From: Aquamicrobium sp.
Lineage (GTDB): Bacteria; Pseudomonadota; Alphaproteobacteria; Rhizobiales; Rhizobiaceae
Length of the DNA stretch: 64,000 bases
Reading direction: 5' to 3'
Assembly (NCBI RefSeq): GCF_023954335.1
Contig: NZ_JAMLIE010000005.1
Coordinates: forward strand, 1 to 64,000
The notes beneath the pieces are model-generated. The model ran no database searches, was not told the origin of the DNA, and saw nothing but the letters and a program-made list of their open reading frames with translations. Below are positions 1 through 8,086 of this stretch, one piece after another. How positions within the stretch are numbered: position 1 is the first letter of the stretch; every line of letters starts with the position of its first letter. Both the position numbers and the translations under genes were made by a program.

Positions 1-108
1 GTCGATCCGCCAGCAATCCGCCGGCAGCTGACCGCCGGCATCGCCTGCGGCTTTCCGGTCCTGCTACAAGTGCGGCAGGGCCGGATGGTCAAGGGAGAAA
101 GATGGTGA
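1..108 (+). CDS. Possible C-terminal end of an upstream gene (partial)
   Basis: Frame 1 is open from the window edge to a TGA at 106-108, giving about 35 residues (ending ...VKGERW) that overlap the start of the following LysR gene by 7 nt. Such an overlap would fit translational coupling. No domain can be recognised in so short a piece, and an open frame of this length is not rare in GC-rich DNA, so this is only a candidate. Confidence 0.22.
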   Translation, partial: VDPPAIRRQLTAGIACGFPVLLQVRQGRMVKGERW

Positions 109-1040
109 ACCTGAAGCAGATCGAAATCTTCTGTGCCGTGATGCGCTGCCGCACGACCGTCGCGGCGGCCTACGAGCTCGGCTTGTCGCAGCCGGGCGTG
201 AGCAACGCCATCAAGCATCTCGAGACGGCCATCAGCTTCAAGCTCTTCGACCGCGTCGGCAACAGGTTGGTCCCGACGCGCGAGGCGATGTCGCTCTACC
301 GCGACGCCCAGCCGCTCCAGATGATGGCGCGCAGCATCAACGAGCGGATTTCCGCGCTGAGGAACACGCAGCGCGGCCATCTGCGCGTCGTCTCGACCAA
401 CCCGCTCGGCGACAGCTTCGTGCCGCAGGCCATAGCGGAGCTGATGGCGAGCCGGCCGAACGTGCAGGTCTATTTCGACGTCCAGGGCATGGACGGCGTC
501 ATCGAGGCGGTCGAGACCGGCTTCGCCGATCTCGGCATCGCGGTGTCGTCCGACGCCCGCCCCTCGCTCGAATTGCAGCCGATCGTCGAGGGACGGATGG
601 TCTGCGTCCTGCCGCTCGACCATCCGCTGGCGCGCCGCTCGACGATCGGCCCCGCCGATTTCCTCACCCATCCCCTGATCGGCCTCGAGCCGACGACCCG
701 CCTCGGCGGCATGATCGCCGCGACCTTCCGCGACGCGGGCGTCCCCTACGCGCCCAACCTCATCGTCCAGAAGGGCACCACCGCCTGCCGGATGGCGACG
801 AGCGGCGCCGGCGTCGCGATCAGCGACGAATTCTCCGCCGCCGACGCCATCGGCCAGGGGCTGGTCGTGCGCTCCTTCGAGCCGGCGATCCCGATCAGCG
901 GCTCGGTCATCTGCCTCAAGGAACGGCCGCTTTCGCGCCTGGCCAAGCGCTTCGTCACCATTCTCACCACCATCGCCCGAGAGCGGAAGGTGGGCATCGA
1001 GAAAGCTCTCGGGCTCACCAGAACCGAGGAGGAACTGTAA
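102..1040 (+). CDS. LysR family transcriptional regulator
   Basis: A 312-residue LysR-type regulator. Residues 1-60 form the winged helix-turn-helix (recognition helix around GLSQPGVSNAIKHLE), and residues about 90-295 form the periplasmic-binding-like effector domain. The ATG at 102 follows a good Shine-Dalgarno (AGGGAGAAAG). Its TAA is immediately followed by the GTG of the amidohydrolase gene, so it is probably cotranscribed with the hydantoinase-type genes and controls them. The effector is unknown but is likely a ureide, hydantoin or nitrogenous ring compound, judged from the neighbours. The LysR assignment is secure; the regulon is inference. Confidence 0.93.
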   Translation: MVNLKQIEIFCAVMRCRTTVAAAYELGLSQPGVSNAIKHLETAISFKLFDRVGNRLVPTREAMSLYRDAQPLQMMARSINERISALRNTQRGHLRVVSTNPLGDSFVPQAIAELMASRPNVQVYFDVQGMDGVIEAVETGFADLGIAVSSDARPSLELQPIVEGRMVCVLPLDHPLARRSTIGPADFLTHPLIGLEPTTRLGGMIAATFRDAGVPYAPNLIVQKGTTACRMATSGAGVAISDEFSAADAIGQGLVVRSFEPAIPISGSVICLKERPLSRLAKRFVTILTTIARERKVGIEKALGLTRTEEEL

Positions 1041-2543
1041 GTGGCACGTCCCCTATGCATCGCCGGCGCCGTCCTGATCCAGCCGGATTCCGCGCCGCGC
1101 GAGAAGGTCGACATCCTCGTCCGGGACGGGGAGATCGTTGCGGTGGGCCGCGACCTCGCGCTGCCCGACGGCACCGAGATCTTCGACGCGGACGGCTACG
1201 CCGTGCATCCGGGGCTGATCAACGCCCACGTCCACAGCCACGGCAGCCTCGCCAAGGGCTGGGACGACCTGATGACGCTGGAGCTGCTGCTGAATGCCGG
1301 CTCGGCCATGAACGGCAGCCGCACCGTCGCCGACAAGGCGCTCAGCGCGACGCTCACCGCCGCCGAGATGCTGCTGAAGGGCTGCACCGGCTGCTACGAC
1401 CTGATGGTCGAGTGGCCCTCGCCGTCGATCGAGGGCGTGGAGGCCGTGGCCGACGCCTATGCCGCCGCCGGCATGCGGGCCGTCCTGGCGCCGATGATCG
1501 CCGACCGCAGCTTCTTCGAGGCCATTCCCGGCCTGAGGGGCGAGATACCGGACGACCTCGCCGAGGCGGTCGACGGCCAGCGCCTCGCCCCGTCCGAGCG
1601 CACGCTGGCCGTCATGCGCCAGCTCCTTTCCACCTGGACGCGCGACCGCGACGGGGTGTCGCTCGCCGTCGCGCCGACCATTCCCCATCATTGCAGCGAC
1701 GACTTCCTCGTCCATTGCCGCGACCTGGCCGGCGAGTTCGGCGTCGGGCTGCACATGCACCTTTCCGAATCCAAGGTGCAGTCGGTCGTCGGCATGGACC
1801 TGTACGGCAAGACCCCGACCGCGCATCTCGCCGCGCTCGGCCTTCTCGGCCCGCATTTCACCGCCGCGCACGGGGTCTGGCTCGACCGTGACGACATGAA
1901 GCGCCTCGCCGACAGCGGGGCCTCGGTCGCCCACAATCCGGGCAGCAACATGCGGCTCGGCAACGGCATCGCCGACGCGCGGGCCATTCTCGACGCGGGC
2001 GTCAACCTCGCGCTCGGCACCGACGGCGCGCAGTGCTCGGACAATCTGAACATGTACGAATCGATGCGCCTCGCCTCGCTGTCGTCCAAGGTGCGCGGCC
2101 CGGATACGGCAAGGTGGCTGACGACGACGGAAGCCGTGCGCGCCGCGACCACGGGGTCCGCCCGCGCGCTCGGGATGGAAGGGCGCGTCGGGCGGATCGA
2201 GACGGGTTTCCGCGCCGACCTCGTGCTGCTTTCGCTCGGCAACGTCAACTGGATGCCGCTGAACGACGGCATCAACCAGCTTGTCCATTGCGAGGACGGA
2301 ACGGCGGTCAGGCACGTGATGGTCGACGGAAGCTGGGTGGTCCGCGACGGCCGGCTGACGCGCCTCGACATCGAGCGCCTGCGGCGCGACGTCGAGGAGG
2401 CGCGGGCGCGGCTGGGCGAACTGAACAGCGGGCGCAGGGCCGTCGCCGAGCGCCTCGCCCCGATCGTCAATCGCTACTGCCCCTGCATCGCGGCGCGGCA
2501 CTACCACGTCGAGCGGTTCGCGGCGACGGCCGTCGAATGCTGA
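1041..2543 (+). CDS. Metal-dependent amidohydrolase (ATZ/TRZ-type deaminase or chlorohydrolase family)
   Basis: A 500-residue member of the amidohydrolase superfamily, starting at GTG 1041 directly after the lysR stop codon. Metal-binding residues are visible: the H63-x-H65 pair (NAHVHSHG), H240 (LHMHLSES), H277 (AAHGVW) and D328 (LGTDGAQCSD). The N-terminal beta-sandwich and the C-terminal VMVDGSWVVRDGRL strand are typical of the guanine/cytosine/8-oxoguanine deaminase and triazine hydrolase branch. It probably deaminates or hydrolyses a ring nitrogen compound in the cytosol. The hydantoinase gene follows after 49 nt, which suggests consecutive steps of one pathway. The exact substrate cannot be read from sequence. 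Confidence 0.88.
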   Translation: MARPLCIAGAVLIQPDSAPREKVDILVRDGEIVAVGRDLALPDGTEIFDADGYAVHPGLINAHVHSHGSLAKGWDDLMTLELLLNAGSAMNGSRTVADKALSATLTAAEMLLKGCTGCYDLMVEWPSPSIEGVEAVADAYAAAGMRAVLAPMIADRSFFEAIPGLRGEIPDDLAEAVDGQRLAPSERTLAVMRQLLSTWTRDRDGVSLAVAPTIPHHCSDDFLVHCRDLAGEFGVGLHMHLSESKVQSVVGMDLYGKTPTAHLAALGLLGPHFTAAHGVWLDRDDMKRLADSGASVAHNPGSNMRLGNGIADARAILDAGVNLALGTDGAQCSDNLNMYESMRLASLSSKVRGPDTARWLTTTEAVRAATTGSARALGMEGRVGRIETGFRADLVLLSLGNVNWMPLNDGINQLVHCEDGTAVRHVMVDGSWVVRDGRLTRLDIERLRRDVEEARARLGELNSGRRAVAERLAPIVNRYCPCIAARHYHVERFAATAVEC

Positions 2544-2592
2544 CGCGGCCAGATCCGGCCTCCTCGAACGCCCTGAAAGCGGATAGACCGTC

Positions 2593-4011
2593 ATGAGCAA
2601 GAAGCCCTTCGATATCCTGATCCGCGGCGGCACGGTCGGCACGGCCGCCGACGTCTTCGAGGCCGACATCGCCGTCCGCGACGGCCGGATCGTCGCCATC
2701 GGCCATGATCTCGGCGAGGCGGCGCAGGAGCTGGACGCCACCGGCCAGCTGGTCCTGCCCGGCGGCGTCGACACCCATGCCCATATCGAGCAGCTGTCGG
2801 CCAACGGCCTGATGAGCGCCGACGACTGGGAGAGCGGCACCGCGGCGGCGGCCTTCGGCGGCACGACGAGCGTGATCGCCTTCGCCGCCCAGCACAAGGG
2901 ATGGAACCTCGCCAAAGTCGTTGAGGACTATTCCGGCCTCGCGGAACGCGGCGCGATCGTCGATTACGCGTTCCATCTCATCGTCTCCGACCCGACGCCG
3001 GAGACGCTGGAGAAGGACCTGCCGGACCTTCTTTCGCGCGGCTACGGCTCGATCAAGCTGTTCACCACCTACGACCTGCTTCAGGTCGGCGACGCCCAGA
3101 TCCTCGACATCCTGCGCATCGCCCGCCGTCACGGCGCGAGCGTGTGCTTCCATGCCGAGAACCACGGCATGATCGCCTGGGAGACGCAGCGCCTGCTGTC
3201 CGAGGGGCTGACGGCGCCGCGCCATCACGCCGACAGCCATCCGCGCGCGGCCGAGGTCGAGGCGATCGAGCGCGTCATCCGGATGAGCGAGCTGGTCGAC
3301 CAGCCCGTCGTCATCTTCCACGTCTCGACGCGGGAGGGCGCTGAGGCCGTCCGCACCGCGCGGGCGCGGGGCGTGCGCGTCTCGGCGGAAACGTGCCCGC
3401 ACTACCTTCTCCTCACCCGCGACGAGCTGGAGAGGCCGGGCCTCGAGGGCGGCAAGTGGATGTGCTCGCCGCCGCTGCGCCTCGCCGGCGACCACGAGGC
3501 GCTGTGGCGGGCGCTGGAGAGCCGCGACATCCAGCTCGTGACGTCCGACCACGCCGCCTATCGTTTCGACGAGACGGCGAAGCTGCGCCACGGGCCGTCC
3601 TCCACCTTCAAGCAGATCGCCAACGGGATGCCGGGCATCGAGGTGCGGCTTCCGCTCCTGTTCGACGCCATGGTGTCGAGCGGCCGCTTCGGCATCGAGC
3701 GTTTCGTCGAGGCGACGGCGACCGCGCCGGCAAGGCTGTTCGGCCTCCACCCGCGAAAGGGGACGATCGCGATCGGCGCCGACGCCGATCTCGTCCTGTG
3801 GGACCCGGAGCGCAAGGTGACGCTGGGCGCGGCGATGCTGCACGACCGCACCGGCTATACGCCCTATGAGGGCCGCGAGGTCACGGGATGGCCGCAGACG
3901 GTGATGCGCCGGGGGCAGGTCGTCGTGAAGGACGGCGCGCTCGCCGCCGCCCCCGGTTCCGGCCGCTTCGTGCCGCTCGTCCGCACGCCGGAGCGCACCC
4001 CGACCCTCTGA
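2593..4011 (+). CDS. Dihydropyrimidinase/hydantoinase/allantoinase family cyclic amidohydrolase
   Basis: A 472-residue cyclic amidohydrolase of about the usual length for D-hydantoinases and dihydropyrimidinases. The full binuclear metal set is present: H62-x-H64 in VDTHAHIE, the carboxylated lysine K155 (SIKLFTTY), H187 (CFHAENHG), H243 (IFHVSTREG) and D319 (VTSDHAAY). It opens five- or six-membered cyclic ureides to N-carbamoyl acids. N-carbamoyl hydrolase and hydantoin-racemase genes follow, so hydantoinase is favoured over allantoinase. Stereochemistry and the true substrate are not determinable here. Confidence 0.9.
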   Translation: MSKKPFDILIRGGTVGTAADVFEADIAVRDGRIVAIGHDLGEAAQELDATGQLVLPGGVDTHAHIEQLSANGLMSADDWESGTAAAAFGGTTSVIAFAAQHKGWNLAKVVEDYSGLAERGAIVDYAFHLIVSDPTPETLEKDLPDLLSRGYGSIKLFTTYDLLQVGDAQILDILRIARRHGASVCFHAENHGMIAWETQRLLSEGLTAPRHHADSHPRAAEVEAIERVIRMSELVDQPVVIFHVSTREGAEAVRTARARGVRVSAETCPHYLLLTRDELERPGLEGGKWMCSPPLRLAGDHEALWRALESRDIQLVTSDHAAYRFDETAKLRHGPSSTFKQIANGMPGIEVRLPLLFDAMVSSGRFGIERFVEATATAPARLFGLHPRKGTIAIGADADLVLWDPERKVTLGAAMLHDRTGYTPYEGREVTGWPQTVMRRGQVVVKDGALAAAPGSGRFVPLVRTPERTPTL

Positions 4012-4124
4012 TCCGGACGCGATGCGAGGGCCATGGCTCCTGCCGGCGCCCTAGCGCGGGGAGGGCGGCCAACCGCCCGTTTCCGTTCGCTTTCCGGCCC
4101 CCGCCTTCCTCCGGCGCCCACTAT

Positions 4125-4152
4125 AACCCGGCCTTATATAAGCGGCCGGGTT
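4125..4152. terminator. Nested palindrome, probable terminator after the hydantoinase gene
   Basis: A perfect 9-bp inverted repeat (AACCCGGCC / GGCCGGGTT) flanks a 10-bp spacer that itself contains the palindrome CTTATATAAG. The right arm runs into TTTT, which suits a rho-independent terminator for the genes before it. It lies 66 nt upstream of the ATG at 4219, so a repressor-binding role for the next transcript is equally possible. The AT-rich centre in GC-rich surroundings is conspicuous. Confidence 0.45.
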
Positions 4153-4218
4153 TTCGATTATTGGACCCGTAGGGATCGCGCTAGGCTCGAATCAACGAGT
4201 TCAGCGAGTGGGATCATC

Positions 4219-5499
4219 ATGGTGGCGGCCGATCAAATCCGGCGATGCGTTCAAGGCAGCAGGAAGATACCTGAAGACCTGTTCGAGATGATCAAGGTGT
4301 CGCTCGACGGGAAGCCGGGTATCTTTCGCGACACCTACGGGCCGGGCGAGAATGCCGGCCATCGGGTGATGGCCGAGTACGCCGGGCGGGCCGGCCTCGA
4401 AGTCACCCGCGACGCGGCGGCCAACACCTACATGACCCTGCCCGGCCGCGACCGGTCCGCGCCGCGCATCCTGATCGGCTCGCATCTCGACAGCGTTCCG
4501 GGCGGCGGCAACTATGACGGCGCGGCCGGCGTCGTCGCCGGCCTGACCAGCCTCGCGGCGCTGCGAGCCGGCAATATCGAGCTGCCGTGCGACGTCACCG
4601 TGATGGGCGTGCGGGCCGAGGAAAGCGTGTGGTTCCAGGTTTCCTACATCGGCAGCCGCGCGGCCCTCGGCACCCTTCCAGAGGGCGCGCTGGAGGCACG
4701 GCGCATCGATACCGGCAGGACGCTGTTCGAGCACATCGCCGAATGCGGCGGCGACCCCGCGGCACTGCGCAACGGCGCGCCCGTCCTGTCGCGCGACAAC
4801 GTGCGGGCCTTCGTCGAGGTGCATATCGAGCAGGCGCCGACCCTCGTCCAGCGCCGGCAGCCGATCGCGGTCGGCGCGGGCATCCCCGGCAATTTCCGCT
4901 ACCCCGAGGCGCGGATCGTCGGCCGCTACGACCATGTGGGAACGCCGCGCCGGTTTCGCCGCGATGCGGCCATGGCCGCGGCCGACCTCGCTATGGTCAT
5001 GGACCGGCTGTGGGCGCGCCACGAGGAGGCGGGAACGCCGGTGGCGATGACCTTCGGCCGCTTCCACACCGATCCCGCCGCCCATGGGCTGACCACCGTG
5101 CCGGGCGAGTTCGGCTTCAGCCTCGACGTGCGCGCCTACGACGCCGGCGTCCTCTCCGGCCTGGAGAACAAGATGCTGGTGGCCGTCGAGCGGATCGAGG
5201 CGGCGCGGCAGGTGAAGTTCGAGCTCGGCCCCCGCGCCTCGGCGCCGGTCGGCCCGATGTGCCCGAAGATCACCGCCGAGCTCAACCGCGGCGTGGCGGC
5301 GATGGGCATGGACGCGGGATCGCTGCACAGCCCGGCCTCGCACGACGCGGCCGCCTTCTCGGCGGCGGGCATCCCCACGGCGATGATCTTCGTGCGCAAC
5401 GAGAACGGCAGCCACAACCCGCTCGAGGCGATGGACATGGACGACTTTCTCGAGGCGGCCGGCCTCCTGACATGGTGGCTGGCGAGCTGTGTCGAATGA
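4219..5499 (+). CDS. M20-family N-carbamoyl-L-amino acid hydrolase / beta-ureidopropionase-type hydrolase
   Basis: A 426-residue Zn-dependent M20-family amidase. The family signature GSHLDSVPGGGNYDG holds metal ligands H89 and D100, followed by the glutamates at about E134-E135 (VRAEES) and the HIEQAP motif of the bridging domain. I chose the ATG at 4219 because it gives the normal family length; upstream in-frame ATGs lie in the palindromic leader. The enzyme would release CO2 and NH3 from the N-carbamoyl acid made by the hydantoinase, yielding a free amino acid. Allantoate amidohydrolase is the main alternative function. Confidence 0.88.
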   Translation: MVAADQIRRCVQGSRKIPEDLFEMIKVSLDGKPGIFRDTYGPGENAGHRVMAEYAGRAGLEVTRDAAANTYMTLPGRDRSAPRILIGSHLDSVPGGGNYDGAAGVVAGLTSLAALRAGNIELPCDVTVMGVRAEESVWFQVSYIGSRAALGTLPEGALEARRIDTGRTLFEHIAECGGDPAALRNGAPVLSRDNVRAFVEVHIEQAPTLVQRRQPIAVGAGIPGNFRYPEARIVGRYDHVGTPRRFRRDAAMAAADLAMVMDRLWARHEEAGTPVAMTFGRFHTDPAAHGLTTVPGEFGFSLDVRAYDAGVLSGLENKMLVAVERIEAARQVKFELGPRASAPVGPMCPKITAELNRGVAAMGMDAGSLHSPASHDAAAFSAAGIPTAMIFVRNENGSHNPLEAMDMDDFLEAAGLLTWWLASCVE

Positions 5500-5537
5500 C
5501 GGCGTGCGCCTGAAGGGCCGGCACGGAGGAGAAGCCG

Positions 5538-6212
5538 ATGAGCGGTGCGATCTACGTCATCAACCCCAACTCGACAGAGCGGGTCACGCGCGAGCTCGAC
5601 GCCGCGCTCGCCCCGCTGCGGATGGCGGGCGGCCCGGCGATCGAATGCGTGACCATGGCCAAGGGCCCGCCGGGCATCCAGTCGCAGCGCGACGCCGATG
5701 GCCTCGTCCCGGACCTGCTGGCGCTCGCCGCGTCGCTCGAGGATGCCGCGAGCGCCTTCGTCGTCGCCTGCTTTTCCGACCCGGGCCTCCATGCGCTGCG
5801 CGAGCAGAGCCGCAGGCCCGTCCTCGGCATCGCCGAATGCGGCATCCTGACCGCGCTCACCCTCGGCCACCGCTATGGCGTCATCGCGATGATGCGCAGC
5901 TCGATCGCGCGCCAGCTCCGCTATATCGGCGCGATGGGCGCGGGCGAGCGCTTCGTCGGCAACCTGCCGGTCGAATTGAGCATCGCCGAGATGGCGGACG
6001 AGCGGGTGACGCTCGATCGTCTCGTCGCCGTCGGCCGCGAATTGCGCGAGGCGCGCCAGGCGGATGTGCTGGTGATGGGCTGCGCCGGCATGGCGCGGTT
6101 CCGCGAGCCGCTGGAGCGCGCGCTCGGCGTTCCGGTGGTGGAGCCGGCGCAGGCGGCCGTGGCGATGGCGATCGGGCGCGTCCGGCTGCAATGGGGGCGC
6201 TCCCTCGGCTGA
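5538..6212 (+). CDS. Asp/Glu/hydantoin racemase family protein
   Basis: A 224-residue member of the Asp/Glu/hydantoin racemase superfamily. The start INPNSTERVT is typical of hydantoin racemases, and the two catalytic cysteines are in place: C78 (VACFSDPGLH) and C182 (MGCAGMARF). These act as paired acid and base on the two faces of the chiral carbon. It follows the carbamoyl hydrolase by 38 nt with its own SD (GGAGAAG). Together with the preceding genes it completes a racemase-hydantoinase-carbamoylase set. Hydantoin racemase is favoured; allantoin or arylmalonate-type activity cannot be excluded. Confidence 0.85.
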   Translation: MSGAIYVINPNSTERVTRELDAALAPLRMAGGPAIECVTMAKGPPGIQSQRDADGLVPDLLALAASLEDAASAFVVACFSDPGLHALREQSRRPVLGIAECGILTALTLGHRYGVIAMMRSSIARQLRYIGAMGAGERFVGNLPVELSIAEMADERVTLDRLVAVGRELREARQADVLVMGCAGMARFREPLERALGVPVVEPAQAAVAMAIGRVRLQWGRSLG

Positions 6213-6238
6213 AAGCGCGGCAGAAGCGCGCTTGCGCC

Positions 6239-6934
6239 TCAAGGCTCGCGCGCACCCTCGCGCGCCGCGCCCAGCGCCTTCCCGACGAAGGCCTCGACGC
6301 ACGCGGCGTAGCCTTCGGCGTCGAGGCCGCGGCGGTGCCATTTGGCGCGCTTGACGTACCAGTCCTGAAGCAGGGGCTTCAGCAGGGCCGCGGCGAACGC
6401 GGGATCGTCGACGGCGAACGCGCCCTGTTGCGCGCCGCGCGCGATCACGTCGCGGAAGATCGCCTCCGTCGCTTCCTCGCTCTCGACCGCCGCCTTGCGG
6501 CCCTGCGGCGGGAACGATTTCGCCTCCATGAAGGCGAAGACGAACCATGGCAGCATCGCCTCGGTCAGCGCGACATGGGTCGCGATCAGCCAGCGCAGAT
6601 GCGCGGCGGGATCGTCCTTCACCGCAGCCGGGGCGTTGCCGAGCACGGTCGAGGTCGTCGTCGCCACCTGGCCGAGGATCATCAGAAGCAGCGTGTCCTT
6701 GCTGTCGAAATAGGAATAAAGGCTGCCCATGCTGACGCCCGAGGCGGCCGAGATCTCGCGCAGCGAGGTGGCGTGGAAGCCCTGCCGGTTGGAGAGCGAC
6801 AGGATCGTCTCGACGATCCGCGCCAGCTTGGCGACGGCGATGCGCGGCTTCTGCACGCGGATTGTGCCACGGTGCCGCTCGAGGATCGCATGGCACAGGC
6901 CCTCCATGGAGAAGTCGCCGTGCTGGTCGAGCAT
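6239..6934 (-). CDS. TetR/AcrR family transcriptional regulator
   Basis: A 231-residue TetR-type repressor. The helix-turn-helix lies at about residues 40-85 (FHATSLREISAASGVSMGSLYSYFDSKD), with a C-terminal ligand domain. The frame stays open a further 60 codons upstream, but that part runs into the inverted-repeat element at 7018-7155, so the ATG at 6934 is preferred. It is divergent from the SDR/acyl-CoA dehydrogenase pair, and a palindrome at 7285-7312 in front of that pair is the natural operator. The ligand is probably an acyl-CoA or related acid (inference). Confidence 0.88.
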   Translation of the reverse strand: MLDQHGDFSMEGLCHAILERHRGTIRVQKPRIAVAKLARIVETILSLSNRQGFHATSLREISAASGVSMGSLYSYFDSKDTLLLMILGQVATTTSTVLGNAPAAVKDDPAAHLRWLIATHVALTEAMLPWFVFAFMEAKSFPPQGRKAAVESEEATEAIFRDVIARGAQQGAFAVDDPAFAAALLKPLLQDWYVKRAKWHRRGLDAEGYAACVEAFVGKALGAAREGAREP

Positions 6935-7017
6935 CGTCCTTGTCCTCACCCGCCGGCCTCCGCTTTCCTTCGTTTCACCGCTCGCCCGGTTTGTCGGGCG
7001 TTCAATCCATACTCGCC

Positions 7018-7155
7018 GGCGCCGCCCCTCACCTGCCTGCCGGCATCCTCTCCCCGTGAACGGGGAGAGGAGACCCAGCCGCAGCGTTGCCGCTTCTTTC
7101 TTCTCCCCGTTCACGGGGAGAAGGTGGCCCGGAGGGCCGGATGAGGGGCAGCGCC
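7018..7155. repeat. Inverted-repeat element, copy 1 (short form)
   Basis: First of five copies of a MITE-like element. Outer ends match GGCGCYGCCCCTCA and its complement. Two internal hairpins share the stem CTCCCCG/CGGGGAG, with loops TGAA (left) and TTCA (right). This copy is about 138 bp because the inner core carried by the other four is largely missing. Together with the downstream promoter it accounts for most of the 387-bp gap between the TetR and SDR genes. Confidence 0.85.
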
Positions 7156-7284
7156 GACCTTGCAGGACGAGGGCGCGGCGTCAACAGCCCGCACCACCTC
7201 ACAGCCCTATGCCCTTCGCACGCCGCGCCGCCCTTTACCGCCGACTTCGACAGACAGCAGTTGACTCACGGGCCGCGAAGCGTC

Positions 7285-7312
7285 AATAAATCGAGCGAGC
7301 GCTCGTTTTATT
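7285..7312. promoter_or_regulatory. Palindromic operator/promoter in front of the SDR gene
   Basis: A 28-bp imperfect palindrome, AATAAA-TCGAGCGAGCGCTCGT-TTTATT, ends 9 nt before the SDR start codon. A possible -35 (TTGACT, 7261-7266) lies 16-17 nt before a -10-like TCAATA that overlaps the left arm. Its position in front of a gene divergent from a TetR gene suggests it is the TetR operator. Binding itself is inference. Confidence 0.55.
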
Positions 7313-7321
7313 GGAGTCATA

Positions 7322-8074
7322 ATGACTGGCACGCTGAACGGCAAGACCGCACTCGTCACCGGCGCGTCCTCCGGGCTCGGGCGGCATTTCGCCGGGGTGC
7401 TGGCGGGGCAGGGGGCGAGGGTCGTTCTCGCGGCGCGGCGGCCGGCGGCGCTGGAGGCGGCGCGGGCGGAGATCGCCGCGGCGGGCGGCACGGCCTCGAC
7501 GGTCGCCCTCGACGTCACCGACCCGGCCTCGGTCGAGGCCGCCTTCGCCGAAATCGGCGCGGCGCCCGACATCGTCGTCAACAATGCAGGCATCAGTGAC
7601 AACCAGCCGGCGCTGGAGATGGACGCGGCGATGTGGGACCGCGTCGTCGACACCAATCTGAAGGGCGCCTTCCTCGTCGCGCAGGCGGGCGCGCGGGCGC
7701 TGCGCGACGCCGGCAAGGGCGGCTCGATCGTCAACATCGCCTCGATCCTCGGCCACCGCGTCGCCGGCAACGTCTCGGCCTATGCCGCGTCCAAGGCGGG
7801 GCTGGTGCAGCTGACGAAGGCGCTGGCGCTCGAATGGGCGCGCCACGGCATCCGCGTCAACGCGCTGTGCCCCGGCTATATCGAGACCGACCTGAACCGC
7901 GACTTCTTCGCCAGCGACGCGGGCAAGGCGCTGATCCGGCGCATCCCGCAGCGGCGGCTCGGCCAGCCCGCCGAGCTCGACGGCGCGCTCCTTCTCCTCG
8001 CCTCCGACGCCGGCAGCTACATCACCGGCACCGCGCTCGTCGCCGATGGCGGCCATCTCGTCTCATCGCTTTGA
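7322..8074 (+). CDS. SDR family oxidoreductase (3-hydroxyacyl-CoA dehydrogenase/3-ketoacyl reductase type)
   Basis: A 250-residue classical short-chain dehydrogenase. It has the Rossmann motif TGASSGLG (13-20), NNAG (87-90), catalytic S141 and the Y154-xxx-K158 pair (AYAASK), followed by the PG motif (LCPGYIETDLN). It uses NAD(P)H to interconvert a hydroxy and a keto group. An acyl-CoA dehydrogenase gene follows after 12 nt, so it probably handles a 3-hydroxyacyl-CoA intermediate. SD GGAG precedes the ATG; expression is probably controlled through the 7285-7312 palindrome. Confidence 0.92.
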   Translation: MTGTLNGKTALVTGASSGLGRHFAGVLAGQGARVVLAARRPAALEAARAEIAAAGGTASTVALDVTDPASVEAAFAEIGAAPDIVVNNAGISDNQPALEMDAAMWDRVVDTNLKGAFLVAQAGARALRDAGKGGSIVNIASILGHRVAGNVSAYAASKAGLVQLTKALALEWARHGIRVNALCPGYIETDLNRDFFASDAGKALIRRIPQRRLGQPAELDGALLLLASDAGSYITGTALVADGGHLVSSL

Positions 8075-8086
8075 GGATCGTTTGAC

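Noticed and set aside
1053..2915. Long open minus-strand frame (620 codons) opposite the amidohydrolase and hydantoinase genes
   Set aside because: It is antisense to two clearly recognisable enzymes, has low-complexity Arg/Ala/Gly/Asp composition and matches no family; such frames are a by-product of high GC content. The same reasoning removes the long antisense frames over almost every gene here.
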